A stretch of 64,000 bases of DNA, taken from Actinomadura pelletieri DSM 43383. GTDB taxonomy: Bacteria; Actinomycetota; Actinomycetes; Streptosporangiales; Streptosporangiaceae. A model generated the notes under the pieces. It was not told where the DNA came from. It worked only from the letters and a program-made list of their open reading frames with translations, and made no database searches. Below are positions 50,005 to 58,584 of the stretch, piece after piece. Numbering within the stretch: position 1 is the stretch's first letter; every line of letters starts with the position of its first letter. Position numbers and translations under genes: made by a program. The stretch lies in assembly GCF_003634705.1 (NCBI RefSeq), contig NZ_RBWU01000001.1, positions 558,001-622,000 on the forward strand, in the 5' to 3' direction.

Positions 50005-50520
50005 AGAGGAGTCCTTTGTTAGGGGACAGGACCCCGGACGCCCGGTGTTCTCGCGGCGTGTTCAGGCGACGTCGTCGTCCGACCCTGAAGCGCTCACCGT
50101 GCGCGGGCTCGTTGGCCCGCCTCCGCGCCGTCCTTGGCGGCGCTCCCGCCTCATCGCGGGTCCGGCGTCCGGCAGGTGCGGCGAAGGAAAGGCATCTTCA
50201 CTTTTGATCTCTAAGACGCCGCACAAGTCCTTGACCGTACGGTGCGTAGCACGCGGAACACGACAAAGAACGGGAGATTGTGGGGTTTGTCACCTCAGCT
50301 TTTGCCCTAAGGAGTTGATCAACTCCGCCGAGTAGCCGAGATGGTAGATCAGCTTTACTACCCATGGAAGCGGCGATCTCGGTCATATAACAAGCGTCCG
50401 CTCGCCGCCGGAACGGGACGTTCCGCGAATACGCCACACCTCATGCGCAGCCGCGGAACGCCCCTTCGAGTGATCGTTTTCGGCCGGATTCCGCTCGGCC
50501 CGACAGATCGTCTCCTCCGC
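50005..50520. promoter_or_regulatory. Long intergenic region with a 16-bp palindrome
   Basis: GGAGTTGATCAACTCC at 50311-50326 is a perfect 16-bp palindrome. Just after it CCGAGAT (50337-50343) and ATCTCGG (about 50372-50378) pair around an inner GGTAG...CTACC stem. A CCGTACGG octamer palindrome lies at about 50235. No ORF with a ribosome site is seen. I looked for a ydaO (cyclic-di-AMP) riboswitch, common before wall-hydrolase genes, and did not find its conserved blocks. Confidence 0.5.
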
Positions 50521-51225
50521 CTACGGCAGGGACAGCGGGGCCTCGACCGGGCCCACGGCACGCTCGCCCGCCTTCAGCACCTCCACCACACTGCGCACCT
50601 CGGTCGTCGCGTGGTCGACGCCGTCCCCCGTCATGCCTACTCCCCTGGCCGCCTCGTCGAGCACGTCGCCGGACGGCTTCGGCCCCGCCAGCCGTCCGCC
50701 CGGAGCGACCGGCGTCCCCCCGAGCGGCAGACCGCCCTTCGCCACGCCCAGGGGGGCCAGCAGGTCCGGGAGGGGCAGGCTGATCGGGCTGGGAGTGGGC
50801 GGGTTCATCGCCACGCGGCGGCCGGAGGAAAGGCAGTCGTCGCCCTTGGGCACCACGCCCAAGGCATCCTTGCCGAGGGTCGGCAGCTTCGGCTCGGGGA
50901 GGCCGATCCCCGTGTGGGAGTTGACCGTCTTGCCCGGGTTCAGCGTGCAGTGTCGTTCGGCCACGGTACGCAGCTTCGGCGAGACCGGACCCGCGGCGAG
51001 GGCCTTGTCGACGGTGGCCGTGCCCTTCTCGGCGGTCTTGCCCGCGGTCCGGACGACCGGTTTGGGCAGGTTTCGGGTGGCGGGCGCGGCGTCGGTGGCG
51101 GTGTCGTAGAGGAGCGTGGTGGTCGGGCCGGGCGCCGCATGGGACGGCGCTGCCGCGACGGCGAACGCCATCGCCGCCGGGACGAGAACGGAGACGGTCA
51201 GCAGGCTTCTGGCGGATCGATGCAT
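50521..51225 (-). CDS. Secreted protein of unknown function
   Basis: The 234-residue protein has a signal peptide (LLTVSVLVPAAMAFAVAAAP, cleaved near SHA-APG) and a mature part of low complexity, rich in Pro, Gly and Leu (PISLPLPDLLAPLGVAKGG) with two cysteines (RHCTLNPG, DDCLSSG). The start MHRSARSLL at 51225 has GGGGGA upstream. No domain is recognised. It faces a minisatellite-rich gap. Confidence 0.7.
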   Translation of the reverse strand: MHRSARSLLTVSVLVPAAMAFAVAAAPSHAAPGPTTTLLYDTATDAAPATRNLPKPVVRTAGKTAEKGTATVDKALAAGPVSPKLRTVAERHCTLNPGKTVNSHTGIGLPEPKLPTLGKDALGVVPKGDDCLSSGRRVAMNPPTPSPISLPLPDLLAPLGVAKGGLPLGGTPVAPGGRLAGPKPSGDVLDEAARGVGMTGDGVDHATTEVRSVVEVLKAGERAVGPVEAPLSLP

Positions 51226-51523
51226 TTTTCCCCCGGTTTTCGGATTGACCCTGCACTTGCGGTGCGCGTCCGCGCGACTCGCAAAAACCGGCGCACCGTC
51301 GACCGGGGACGTTAGTACAGACCGTAGACCCGCATCGGCCATTGGAACATCGATCGGTAAACTCCGTGTAGATCTCCACGGCCACGACCGAACAAATGCC
51401 ATTAAATCCCGAATAGGGGAAAGGGGCCGCCGCTCATCCGCACCCAGGAAGATCACCTGCCCGCCCTCGTCCTGCCCCGCGACCCGCTCCCTTTCAGTCG
51501 ACTCGGTCGCGAACAGCCCGCAA
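51226..51523. other. Intergenic region upstream of the secreted protein gene
   Basis: About 300 bases with lower GC around 51340-51420 (for example CATTAAATCCCGAATAGG), where the minus-strand promoter probably lies. No other feature is recognised. Confidence 0.4.
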
Positions 51524-51559
51524 CGTCGACCGCGTCGACCGCGTCGACCGCGTCGACCT
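51524..51559. repeat. 9-bp tandem repeat GTCGACCGC
   Basis: Four copies of GTCGACCGC or a close variant run head to tail; each contains the palindrome GTCGAC, so the strand can fold on itself. Confidence 0.8.
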
Positions 51560-51579
51560 CGACGTCCCGACTAGAGGCA

Positions 51580-51751
51580 GCCGACCAGCACACCGAAAGC
51601 CGGTCAGCCGGCACGGCAAAGGCGAGCCGACCAGGACACCGGAGGCGGGCCGACCAGGACACCGAAGGCGGGCCGACCAGCGCGCCTAAAGCGGGCCGAC
51701 CAGGGCGCCTAAAGCGGTCGGCCGGGGAGCGGGTCGGCCGGGGCGCCTAAG
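51580..51751. repeat. 23-bp tandem repeat array
   Basis: Units of the type GCCGACCAGGACACCGAAGG begin at 51580, 51626, 51649, 51672 and 51695 with exact 23-bp spacing from 51626 onward, and a degenerate copy at 51603. Later units change ACACCG to GCGCCT, and decayed copies reach about 51751. No protein frame with a start covers it. Confidence 0.85.
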
Positions 51752-51800
51752 GGACGGGTGCAGGGTGGAGGGAGGCCCGGGGGCCGGGTGGCGGCGTGGG

Positions 51801-52409
51801 TCAGCGGGACTGGAGGGCGTCCAGGGCTACGGCCTGGGCGATGACCAGGCGGCGGTCCAGGCGCGGGTCCTTGATGTCGACGGCGTAGCGGTCACGGAAA
51901 CCGAGCTTCTTGTCGACGGAGAAGACGACCTGGTCGCCCGCGTAGAAGTCGAAGTGGTACGGCCAGGCGAACGGCAGGACCTCCACGTACGGGATCCACT
52001 GCCAGACGCGGCGCAGCACCGCCACGACCTTGTTGCGCTCGCTGCCGGTCGTGACGCCGAGGCCCGGCTGTTCCAGATGCCAGGTCGAGGCGAGGAGCGA
52101 CTTCTTGAAGTCCTTTCGGAAGACGCCGATCGGCTGGCCGTTGGCGTCCGTGACGTCGTACGCGGAGGCCAGGTCGATGCGTTTGCGGGCCTTGAACCCG
52201 AGGATCGGACGCGTCTTGGAGTCGTCCGAATAAAGGGTGACCTGTTCCTTGAACGCGAGACGCTTCTGCTGCGCGAACGCGACCAACTCACCCTCGCCGC
52301 CGCCGGGGGCCTCGGCGTGCACTTCGTACTGGTTCACCATCAGACGCAGCCGCTGCCGGATCAGCAGCTTGGTCTGCGCCTGGAGCCGTTCCTCGTCCAG
52401 TGAACTCAC
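51801..52409 (-). CDS. LURP-one-related/scramblase-fold protein
   Basis: The 202-residue protein follows the LURP-one/tubby-like fold: LLIRQRLRLMVNQYEVHAEA, LVAFAQQKRLAFKEQVTLYS, ILGFKARKRIDLASAYDVTD and GQPIGVFRKDFKKSLLASTW, then VFSVDKKLGFRDRYAVDIKD. These proteins may bind membrane lipids; no enzyme activity is established. GTG 52409 is the only good start. It follows a TetR gene by 47 bases on the same strand and may be co-transcribed and regulated with it. Confidence 0.85.
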   Translation of the reverse strand: MSSLDEERLQAQTKLLIRQRLRLMVNQYEVHAEAPGGGEGELVAFAQQKRLAFKEQVTLYSDDSKTRPILGFKARKRIDLASAYDVTDANGQPIGVFRKDFKKSLLASTWHLEQPGLGVTTGSERNKVVAVLRRVWQWIPYVEVLPFAWPYHFDFYAGDQVVFSVDKKLGFRDRYAVDIKDPRLDRRLVIAQAVALDALQSR

Positions 52410-52456
52410 CCGTTCTGTAGCGTTCTGCGGAGTCTGCCACAGATGACGGGGTGGGG

Positions 52457-53080
52457 TCAGGACTCCTCGATATGCGCGGCGAGGTAGCCGTGGATCAGCC
52501 GCTCCGCCTCGGCGACGATCAGTGGATCGCCGTCCGGGTCACGGCGAAACGCCATCTTCAGCACGGCGTCCCCCGCCTCCACCGCGATCGCGAGCGCGGT
52601 GGCCAGCGCGGGGGTGTCCTGGACGTCGAACGTTCCGACGATCATCTTGCGCAGCCGTCCCGCGACCACCGCGTTGTTGTCGGCGTCGGAGTCGAGCAGG
52701 TTGACGTCCGCGACGTCCCCGAACCGCAGCACCCGGAAGCCCGGCACGGTGCGGTGCATGTCCACGAAGATCTTGATGATCGCCCCGACCGTGTCGGACC
52801 AGTCGGCGAAGCCGCCCTCGGCCAGCCGTGCGGAGATCCGCTCCCCGAACTCTTCCAGGTTCCGCAGCGCGAGCGCCTGCGCGACGGCGCGCTTGTCGGG
52901 AAAGAACTGGTACACCGAGCCGATGGCCACCTCGGCGCGCTGCGCGATGCGCGTCGTGCTGAGGCCGTCGTAGCCGTCCTCGTCGAGGATCTCCGCGCAG
53001 GCGTCGAGCATCCGCTGGACGCGTTCGGCACTGCGACGCTGGGCGGGACGGCGGCGGAGCGGGGTCCGGGTCTCGGTCAC
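52457..53080 (-). CDS. TetR-family regulator
   Basis: The 207-residue regulator has an N-terminal helix-turn-helix (RVQRMLDACAEILDEDGYDG, STTRIAQRAEVAIGSVYQFF, PDKRAVAQAL) and a helical ligand domain (about 75-200). GTG 53080 is used because upstream in-frame codons give an unrelated low-complexity extension. It precedes the LURP-one gene. The ligand and targets are unknown. Confidence 0.9.
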   Translation of the reverse strand: MTETRTPLRRRPAQRRSAERVQRMLDACAEILDEDGYDGLSTTRIAQRAEVAIGSVYQFFPDKRAVAQALALRNLEEFGERISARLAEGGFADWSDTVGAIIKIFVDMHRTVPGFRVLRFGDVADVNLLDSDADNNAVVAGRLRKMIVGTFDVQDTPALATALAIAVEAGDAVLKMAFRRDPDGDPLIVAEAERLIHGYLAAHIEES

Positions 53081-53181
53081 CCCACCATTGTCACCCGGAG
53101 GCCACGGATCCGGGCTCGAAGTGCGTACGGTTGGCGACCCGGAGTCAGGGGAGTGTTCCGTGCGCACCACCCTGGCGGGGT

Positions 53182-53210
53182 CCGTTCCGGGACGCGCGGT
53201 CGCGGAACGG
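53182..53210. terminator. Hairpin after the AhpD-like gene
   Basis: CCGTTCCG and CGGAACGG form an 8-bp stem around GGACGCGCGGTCG, 27 bases after the minus-strand stop at 53237. Confidence 0.5.
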
Positions 53211-53236
53211 CCTCCCCCCTCGTCCCCGAGCGCCTC

Positions 53237-53698
53237 TCAGTCCCACGTCGATCCGGCGGGCTCCCGGACGGTCGCATTGAGGCGGTTGAACATGTTCGTC
53301 ATGCCGATCGTGAAGAGCAGCGCGGAGATCTGCTTCTCGTCGAAGGCGTCGGCGAGCCTGTTCCACAGCTCGTCGGGCACCGGCTCCTCCGACAGGTCGG
53401 CGAGACGGGTGACCCGCTCGGTCAGCTCCAGGGCCGTCCGCTCGTCGTCGGTGAAGAACGGCGCCTCCCGCCAGGCCGCGACGGCCGCGATCCGCTCGGG
53501 GGACTCGCCCTCCTTGGTGAGGCTGTGGACGTGGCCGTAGACGCAGGCGCTGCATCCGTTGATCTGGCTGGCGCGCAACGCGACGAGTTCCTTGAGCTGC
53601 TTGGAGATGCCGCCCTCGTCGATGGCCCGGACGAGCCCGCCGATCCCCTTCAGGGCGTTGGGCAGGGCGTAGGCGGGGTTCTGCATCCGTGCTTGCAT
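53237..53698 (-). CDS. Carboxymuconolactone decarboxylase/AhpD-family protein
   Basis: The 153-residue protein is an alpha-helical CMD/AhpD-type protein with the redox motif NGCSACVYGHV (Cys-x-x-Cys and following His), ELVALRASQI before it, and MTNMFNRLNATV near the end. Members act as alkylhydroperoxidases reducing peroxides through the CxxC pair. ATG 53698 has GGAGGAG four bases upstream. It stands alone. Confidence 0.9.
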   Translation of the reverse strand: MQARMQNPAYALPNALKGIGGLVRAIDEGGISKQLKELVALRASQINGCSACVYGHVHSLTKEGESPERIAAVAAWREAPFFTDDERTALELTERVTRLADLSEEPVPDELWNRLADAFDEKQISALLFTIGMTNMFNRLNATVREPAGSTWD

Positions 53699-53790
53699 GG
53701 TCTCCTCCTGCGGGTTCGCGACGGCGCGGTCCGGCGCCGGTCTTCACTTCACTGACGGAGCCCGCGGGACGGATGTGACATCCCTGTTCG

Positions 53791-54543
53791 TCAGAGCGTG
53801 AGGGTCGCCTCCACCGCGAAGTGGTCGGACAGTGGCACGAGGTCGTCGTCGGGGAGGCGGACGTGTTGCTCGAAGCGCAGCCGTGTGGTGGCCTCGACGC
53901 CGGGGGTGACGAAGATCTGGTCGATCGGCTCAAGGACCGCGTACTCGGGCCGGAAGGTGGGGGCGGTGTCCCCGCCGGTGGCGTCACGCAGGCCCGTCCT
54001 GGACGCGAAATCGCGCAAATGCGCATGGGCGCGGGGAACGTTGAAGTCGCCCATCACCACCTTGGGTTCCGCCGGGTCGATTTTGCCGATGAGAGCGGCC
54101 AGTTCGCCCAACTCGGACTCCTCGGCCTTGGTGTAGGCATTGGCCGGTGACCAGTCCATGTCCATGTTCGCTGAGAGGTGTGTGTTGACTACGGTCAGGA
54201 ATCCTTCGGGGAGCCGGACACGGGTGAACAGGGCGCCTTTGCGTAGCAGCCATTCGGGCCGCGCCGGGCGGGTGGGCGTGAACGGCTGGAAATGGCGGCG
54301 GGTGATGGGACGGCGCGAAAGGGTCACCAGCCCGCCGCGCACGAGAGGGAAAGGCGAGCCGTGCGCGACGTGCGGATACGAGGTCGCGGCGCGGCGCAGG
54401 TGGGCCAGGTTCCGCGGGGAGATGACCTCCTGGACGCAGACGACGTCGTAGTCCGACTGCTCGATGAGCTGGGCGAACACTCCCAGGCGGGCCCGGGAGC
54501 GGCCCCGGAACAGGGTGTTGAACGTCAGGACGCGGACCCTCAT
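53791..54543 (-). CDS. Endonuclease/exonuclease/phosphatase-family hydrolase
   Basis: The 250-residue protein carries the DNase I-like motifs: VLTFNTLFRG, VVCVQEV with the metal glutamate, VVNTHLSAN, VVMGDFNVPR with catalytic Asp/Asn, and LSDHFAV with the catalytic Asp-His. No signal peptide is seen. The substrate could be a nucleic acid or a phosphoester such as a phospholipid headgroup. ATG 54543 starts just before the first strand; the in-frame upstream extension is Arg-rich and unlike the family. Confidence 0.92.
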   Translation of the reverse strand: MRVRVLTFNTLFRGRSRARLGVFAQLIEQSDYDVVCVQEVISPRNLAHLRRAATSYPHVAHGSPFPLVRGGLVTLSRRPITRRHFQPFTPTRPARPEWLLRKGALFTRVRLPEGFLTVVNTHLSANMDMDWSPANAYTKAEESELGELAALIGKIDPAEPKVVMGDFNVPRAHAHLRDFASRTGLRDATGGDTAPTFRPEYAVLEPIDQIFVTPGVEATTRLRFEQHVRLPDDDLVPLSDHFAVEATLTL

Positions 54544-54853
54544 GACGCGGCGCCGTACCCGGCGACGGGTCGCCGTACTTCGTTGTCCCATTCGGCCATG
54601 CGCGCCACTCTACGTGAACGTGACGGCGCCCCGCCGGACGACCGACAAGGGCAAAAAAATGGCAAAATCCCTGGCCGGAGTGCGCGGTGAGATGTCCGGT
54701 ATGCGTTGATGTGACGGGAAGGCTCGTGCATCATTGAGGCCCAGCAACGGCCGGTCTCTCGAAGGCGCGATACCTGCCCCTTGCCATGGTGGTCATTGAA
54801 ATTCGGACCATCACGGTAAGCCCCCCGCCACCGTTCACTCCGCGAGGCCCGAA
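54544..54853. other. Intergenic region
   Basis: About 310 bases with an A-rich tract (GGGCAAAAAAATGGCAAAAT at about 54649) that could be part of promoters for the minus-strand hydrolase. A 16-codon ORF after the tract is not convincing. No RNA gene is seen. Confidence 0.4.
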
Positions 54854-55156
54854 GTGCCCCCGATACACCCCGCATATCACTCGCCCGCCGACCGGCTCAC
54901 ATGCTCGACGGCCCGGTGCGGACGCCTCTCCTGCTTTCAGGTACGCGTGGAAACGGCGACCGTCTCCGCGGACCGGGGCGGCGAACGCGGCTGCTGTGGT
55001 GCGCATCTCGGTGATGTCGTCCACGAGTTGGCGTTGTGGGCGCGGGGCCAGCCGCGGCGGCCCGCGCGCGTCGTCGTGTACGCGATGACGGACGATCCGT
55101 CCTCGAACGGCGCCGTCCCCTTCGATCGGCTCGTCCTCGGCACCATCTCGGTGTGA
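54854..55156 (+). CDS. Small hypothetical protein
   Basis: This 100-codon reading has strong G/C third positions from about 54948 to the stop, arguing that at least the last 69 codons (RVETATVSADRGGERGCCGA through DRLVLGTISV) are coding. GTG 54854 opens the long form, and GTG 54948 gives the short form; neither has a good ribosome site. Four to five cysteines cluster near the start of the long form. No family recognised; the short start may be correct. Confidence 0.4.
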   Translation: MPPIHPAYHSPADRLTCSTARCGRLSCFQVRVETATVSADRGGERGCCGAHLGDVVHELALWARGQPRRPARVVVYAMTDDPSSNGAVPFDRLVLGTISV

Positions 55157-55290
55157 CCTTGGCCGCTCCCAGACGTTGCCTGCCGCCGAAGGACTTGCGA
55201 TATTGGGCGAGCACCGCCGCACCCTCACCCGACCGGAAGGCCGAGCCGGTCGCGGCGGTCGCCGCCGAAGACCACCCCGTCGACACGACC

Positions 55291-56292
55291 ATGATGACCC
55301 TTACCGAGACATCACCGCCCCTGTCCGCCTACAAGAGGGTCGCCAGCCACGACATCGACGTCCTGCACGACGCGGTCGAACCGTTCGCCGTGGGCCACGA
55401 CCTCCAGGCCCGCCGCCCGGGCACGCCGCTGGACGGCCAGGTCAACGCGCTCGGCGTCGGCGCGGTCAACCTCGTCTGGGTGCGGTACGGCGGCGACGGC
55501 GTCGTCGTGGACGCGCCGCCCACCGAGGGACACTTCGCCATGTGCGTGCCCCTCGCGCCCATGGACATCGAATACCGGGTCTCCACCAGCCGGCACACCA
55601 TCGACGACAGCCACGTCCTGCCTCACGACGAGCCGATGCGGGTGATCCCCGACCCGGCGCGGGGCTGCCTCGTCATCGCGACGAGCACCGGGCGCCTCAC
55701 CGACCATCTGTCCGGTCACCTCGGCCGCGAGCAGGCCCCGCCGCTGCGCTTCCTGCGCACCGGGAAACCGGCGCTGGCGTCCTCGATCATCGACCGCACC
55801 TGGCGGCACGTCTGCGACATGCTCGACCACGCGACGGCGAGCGGCGGGCTCCACCCGATGGCGGAACGCAACCTGGAGGAGTCGCTGCTCACCGCCATCC
55901 TGCTCGGTCTGCCGAACACGGCCACCGCGAGCCTCACGGAAGCGCCGTCCCGGCCCCCGCACCGTCTCGCGGGGGTGATCCGCGAATGGATCGAGGCCCA
56001 TCATCATCGTCCGATCGGCGTCACCGACATCGCCGCGGCGGTGGGCATCAGCGTCCGGCAACTCCAGGTCATCTGCCAGGACCAGTGGGGCGTCACGCCG
56101 ACGCGGCTGCTGCGCGGGGTGCGGCTCGACCACGCCCGCGCCGCGCTCCTCGCCGCCCGGCCCGGCCCCCGCACGATCACCGATGTCGCCGAGGCGGCCG
56201 GTTATGTGCACATGAGCCGCTTCGCCGCCCACTACCGGCAGCGGTTCGGGGAGACCCCCACCCAGACCGTCAGGCGGAACGCGGCTCCGTAG
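55291..56292 (+). CDS. AraC-family regulator
   Basis: The 333-residue regulator has an N-terminal ligand-binding-like domain of the AraC_binding_2 type (about 15-190, VNLVWVRYGGDGVVVDAPPT and FAMCVPLAPMDIEYRVS) and a C-terminal AraC double helix-turn-helix (about 235-333, TDIAAAVGISVRQLQVICQD, VRLDHARAALLAARPG, DVAEAAGYVHMSRFAAHYRQ, RFGETP). The double ATG at 55291/55294 is taken as start; no strong Shine-Dalgarno is visible. It overlaps the convergent hydrolase gene by 23 bases at the 3' ends. Confidence 0.88.
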   Translation: MMTLTETSPPLSAYKRVASHDIDVLHDAVEPFAVGHDLQARRPGTPLDGQVNALGVGAVNLVWVRYGGDGVVVDAPPTEGHFAMCVPLAPMDIEYRVSTSRHTIDDSHVLPHDEPMRVIPDPARGCLVIATSTGRLTDHLSGHLGREQAPPLRFLRTGKPALASSIIDRTWRHVCDMLDHATASGGLHPMAERNLEESLLTAILLGLPNTATASLTEAPSRPPHRLAGVIREWIEAHHHRPIGVTDIAAAVGISVRQLQVICQDQWGVTPTRLLRGVRLDHARAALLAARPGPRTITDVAEAAGYVHMSRFAAHYRQRFGETPTQTVRRNAAP

Positions 56293-57223
56293 GGCGCCCG
56301 TTCGCGCGGGCGCGGGCGAGCGCGGGGGTCTCCGGGGCGCCGTCCACATGCGCGGCGAACTCGGCGACCCAGCGGGCGATCAGGTCGGGATGGCTGCGCG
56401 CCACCCAGTGCCCGGCCGGTGCCCGGCGCACGTACAGGCGGGTCGCGTGGCCACGGGCCGACAGCAGCAGCGACGGCGAGGCGTACCGGTCCCTGATCGG
56501 GACGATGAGCTGCACGGGCACGTCCGTGCGCCCGTCACCGGCCGCCCGGTCGGCGCCGCGCCGCAGCAGGTTCGCCCGGTACAGGCCGAGGCCGTTGCGG
56601 GCGTCCACCGGCAGCGTGTCGGCCGGATGGCCGTTCCGTGGGGCGGCGCCCTCCCGCAGCCTCAGCACGCGCGGGAACCCGAACGCCACCAGGCGCGCCA
56701 TGGCCTCGCCGACCTTCGGCGCCACCAGCACGGGCATGTACGTGCTGCGCAGCGCCTGGTCGGCGACCTGGAGCACGCCGCGCGGCCCGGATCGGACGGT
56801 CCGGGCGATCCAGGCCGACATGTGCCGCCCGTCCGGGCCGGAGATCGAGGTGAACGACGCGATCCGGTGCCGCAGCCGGTCACCGGTCACGGCGTCCCAG
56901 CCCTGCACCGAGCCCCAGTCGTGCCCGACCAGGTGGACGGGCTCGTCGACGCCGACGCCGACCCCGTCCAGGACGGCTTCGAGGTCGCCGACGAGCGCGT
57001 CCAGCCCGTAGTCGAGCGGGTCGGACGGGCTGCTGGACGCCCCCGCCCCGCGCACGTCGTACACGACGACGCGGAACCGTTCGGCGAGCCGGTCGGCGAC
57101 CTCGTCCCACACCGCGCCCGTGTCCGGATATCCGTGGACGAGCACGACCGTCGACCGGTGCTCCTCGCCCCGCACGCGTACGGCCAGCCGGACCTCGCCC
57201 GACCTCACCCGCTGCTCTCGCAT
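56270..57223 (-). CDS. Alpha/beta hydrolase, epoxide hydrolase/dehalogenase-like
   Basis: The 317-residue protein has the motif HGYPDT (oxyanion), GHDWGSVQGWD with aspartate as nucleophile in the elbow, and a late APAGHWVARSHP with the catalytic histidine, the pattern of epoxide hydrolases and haloalkane dehalogenases. In some actinobacteria the same domain is fused to a short-chain dehydrogenase; here it is alone. The start MREQRVRSG at 57223 lies just 11 bases after the CapA stop, suggesting co-transcription. Confidence 0.88.
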   Translation of the reverse strand: MREQRVRSGEVRLAVRVRGEEHRSTVVLVHGYPDTGAVWDEVADRLAERFRVVVYDVRGAGASSSPSDPLDYGLDALVGDLEAVLDGVGVGVDEPVHLVGHDWGSVQGWDAVTGDRLRHRIASFTSISGPDGRHMSAWIARTVRSGPRGVLQVADQALRSTYMPVLVAPKVGEAMARLVAFGFPRVLRLREGAAPRNGHPADTLPVDARNGLGLYRANLLRRGADRAAGDGRTDVPVQLIVPIRDRYASPSLLLSARGHATRLYVRRAPAGHWVARSHPDLIARWVAEFAAHVDGAPETPALARARANGRPTEPRSA

Positions 57224-57234
57224 GGCTCCGCTCG

Positions 57235-58338
57235 TCAGGGCGGGTCGGCCTGGAGCCCGGTGCAGTCGCGCAGGCCGTTCCACCGCTGGAGTGCGGACTG
57301 CGCGGCCGCGCCCTTCAGCGGGATCGGCAGGCCGCCGGAGATCCGTGCGGGCGCCCACTTGTCCTTGACGACCTTGCCGTTCTGCACGCGCAGGAACAGC
57401 ACTCCGGACTCCGCGGTCTTGCCGTTCGCGGAGTAGAACACGAAGTTCCCCATGCCGTAGTGGACGTAGGCGTTGTCCAGGTAGCCGCCGCCGAGCGGGA
57501 TGTGCGCGTGGCCTCCGACGACGATGTCGGCGCCCGCCGCGACGAGTTGCTTGGCGAGTTCCTGCTGGCGCGGCAGCGGACAGGGCTGAAGCTCCGCTCC
57601 CCAGTGCAGATGGACGATGACGACGTCGGCGCCCTTGCGTGCCTCCTTCACCGCCTGCACCATCCGGGGGACGTTCTTTGCCGACGCGAGCCCGCCCTTG
57701 GTGTCGGTGGCCGTCCACGCCTGGATCAGGTTGTCGTCCAGTACCTGAGTCGCGCCGACGATGGCGAGTTTGTTGCCCTTAACGGTGACGCGATACGGGC
57801 GGAAGGCGTCGTCGGCGTTCTTGCCGATGCCGACGACCGGGAACCCGCTGCGCTTGATGGCGGCCAAGGACTCGCGCAGGCCGCCTTCCATGTAGTCCAT
57901 GCCGTGGTTGTTCGCCATGGACACGACGTCGACCCCGGCGGCCTTGAGCGCGGTGAACGCGGTCGGCGGGGCGCGGAACGTGAACGCCTTCGGCGCGGGC
58001 GTCCCGCCGCCCGTCGTGATCGCGGTCTCCAGGTTGATCATGGCGAGGTCGGCGGAGCGCAGCTGCTTCGCCACCGGGCCGAGCGCCGTCTCGGGATTGC
58101 CGAGCCGGGAGCGCAGCATCCCCTCGAAGTGCGTGTCACCGCCGAACGCCAGAACGATCGGCTGCTTGGCGGGCGCCTTGGACGGCTTCCCCTCGGGGGA
58201 GTTGCCCCGGCCCTCGGACGTGGGCCCCTTCGTCGCGCCCTCCACGACGGACCCGCCGTTGTCGCCGCACGCCGCCGCGGTCAGCGCCATCGTCCCGGCC
58301 ATGGCCGCCGCGGCGACCCTCCTGGCACGCCCGCCCAT
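57235..58338 (-). CDS. CapA-family lipoprotein (poly-gamma-glutamate/metallophosphatase-like)
   Basis: The 367-residue protein has a lipoprotein signal (AMAGTMALTAAAC, lipobox cysteine at the end) and a CapA domain: FGGDTHFEGML, INLETAITTGGG, MANNHGMDYMEGGL, VHLHWGAEL and VGGHAHIPLGGGY, the metal-binding set of the family. It is anchored outside the membrane. CapA proteins act in gamma-polyglutamate capsule export or related wall steps; no capBC genes are here, so that role is open. ATG 58338 has GGAGGTGG upstream. Confidence 0.92.
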   Translation of the reverse strand: MGGRARRVAAAAMAGTMALTAAACGDNGGSVVEGATKGPTSEGRGNSPEGKPSKAPAKQPIVLAFGGDTHFEGMLRSRLGNPETALGPVAKQLRSADLAMINLETAITTGGGTPAPKAFTFRAPPTAFTALKAAGVDVVSMANNHGMDYMEGGLRESLAAIKRSGFPVVGIGKNADDAFRPYRVTVKGNKLAIVGATQVLDDNLIQAWTATDTKGGLASAKNVPRMVQAVKEARKGADVVIVHLHWGAELQPCPLPRQQELAKQLVAAGADIVVGGHAHIPLGGGYLDNAYVHYGMGNFVFYSANGKTAESGVLFLRVQNGKVVKDKWAPARISGGLPIPLKGAAAQSALQRWNGLRDCTGLQADPP

Positions 58339-58584
58339 CGCCCACCTCCCGTCCGGTCCGCCACGGACCCGGTCCATCGGACGCCCAGCATCCCACGGCA
58401 GGCGGTCACGTCCACCCCACGGGTCACACTCGACCGACTAAAGATCCACGTCACGGCGCCGGGAGGCGGGGGCGCCGACCGTGGGGTTTAGGCCCTGCCC
58501 GCTACAGGTAGGTATGACTGGCCGTGAGGGAACGCGGAAAGCTAGTGTCGCGACAGGGACCCAGCACGACCGCGGAGGAGGGAC

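Noticed and set aside
50005..50310. Possible ydaO cyclic-di-AMP riboswitch before the RlpA-like gene
   Set aside because: Actinobacterial wall-hydrolase genes often have one, but the conserved blocks were not found on the minus strand here.
50341..51315. A 324-codon plus-strand frame opposite the secreted protein gene
   Set aside because: It is Arg/His-rich shadow sequence, while the minus strand has a signal peptide and ribosome site.
51524..51751. CRISPR array
   Set aside because: Units are head to tail at 9 and 23 bp with no unique spacers and no cas genes nearby.
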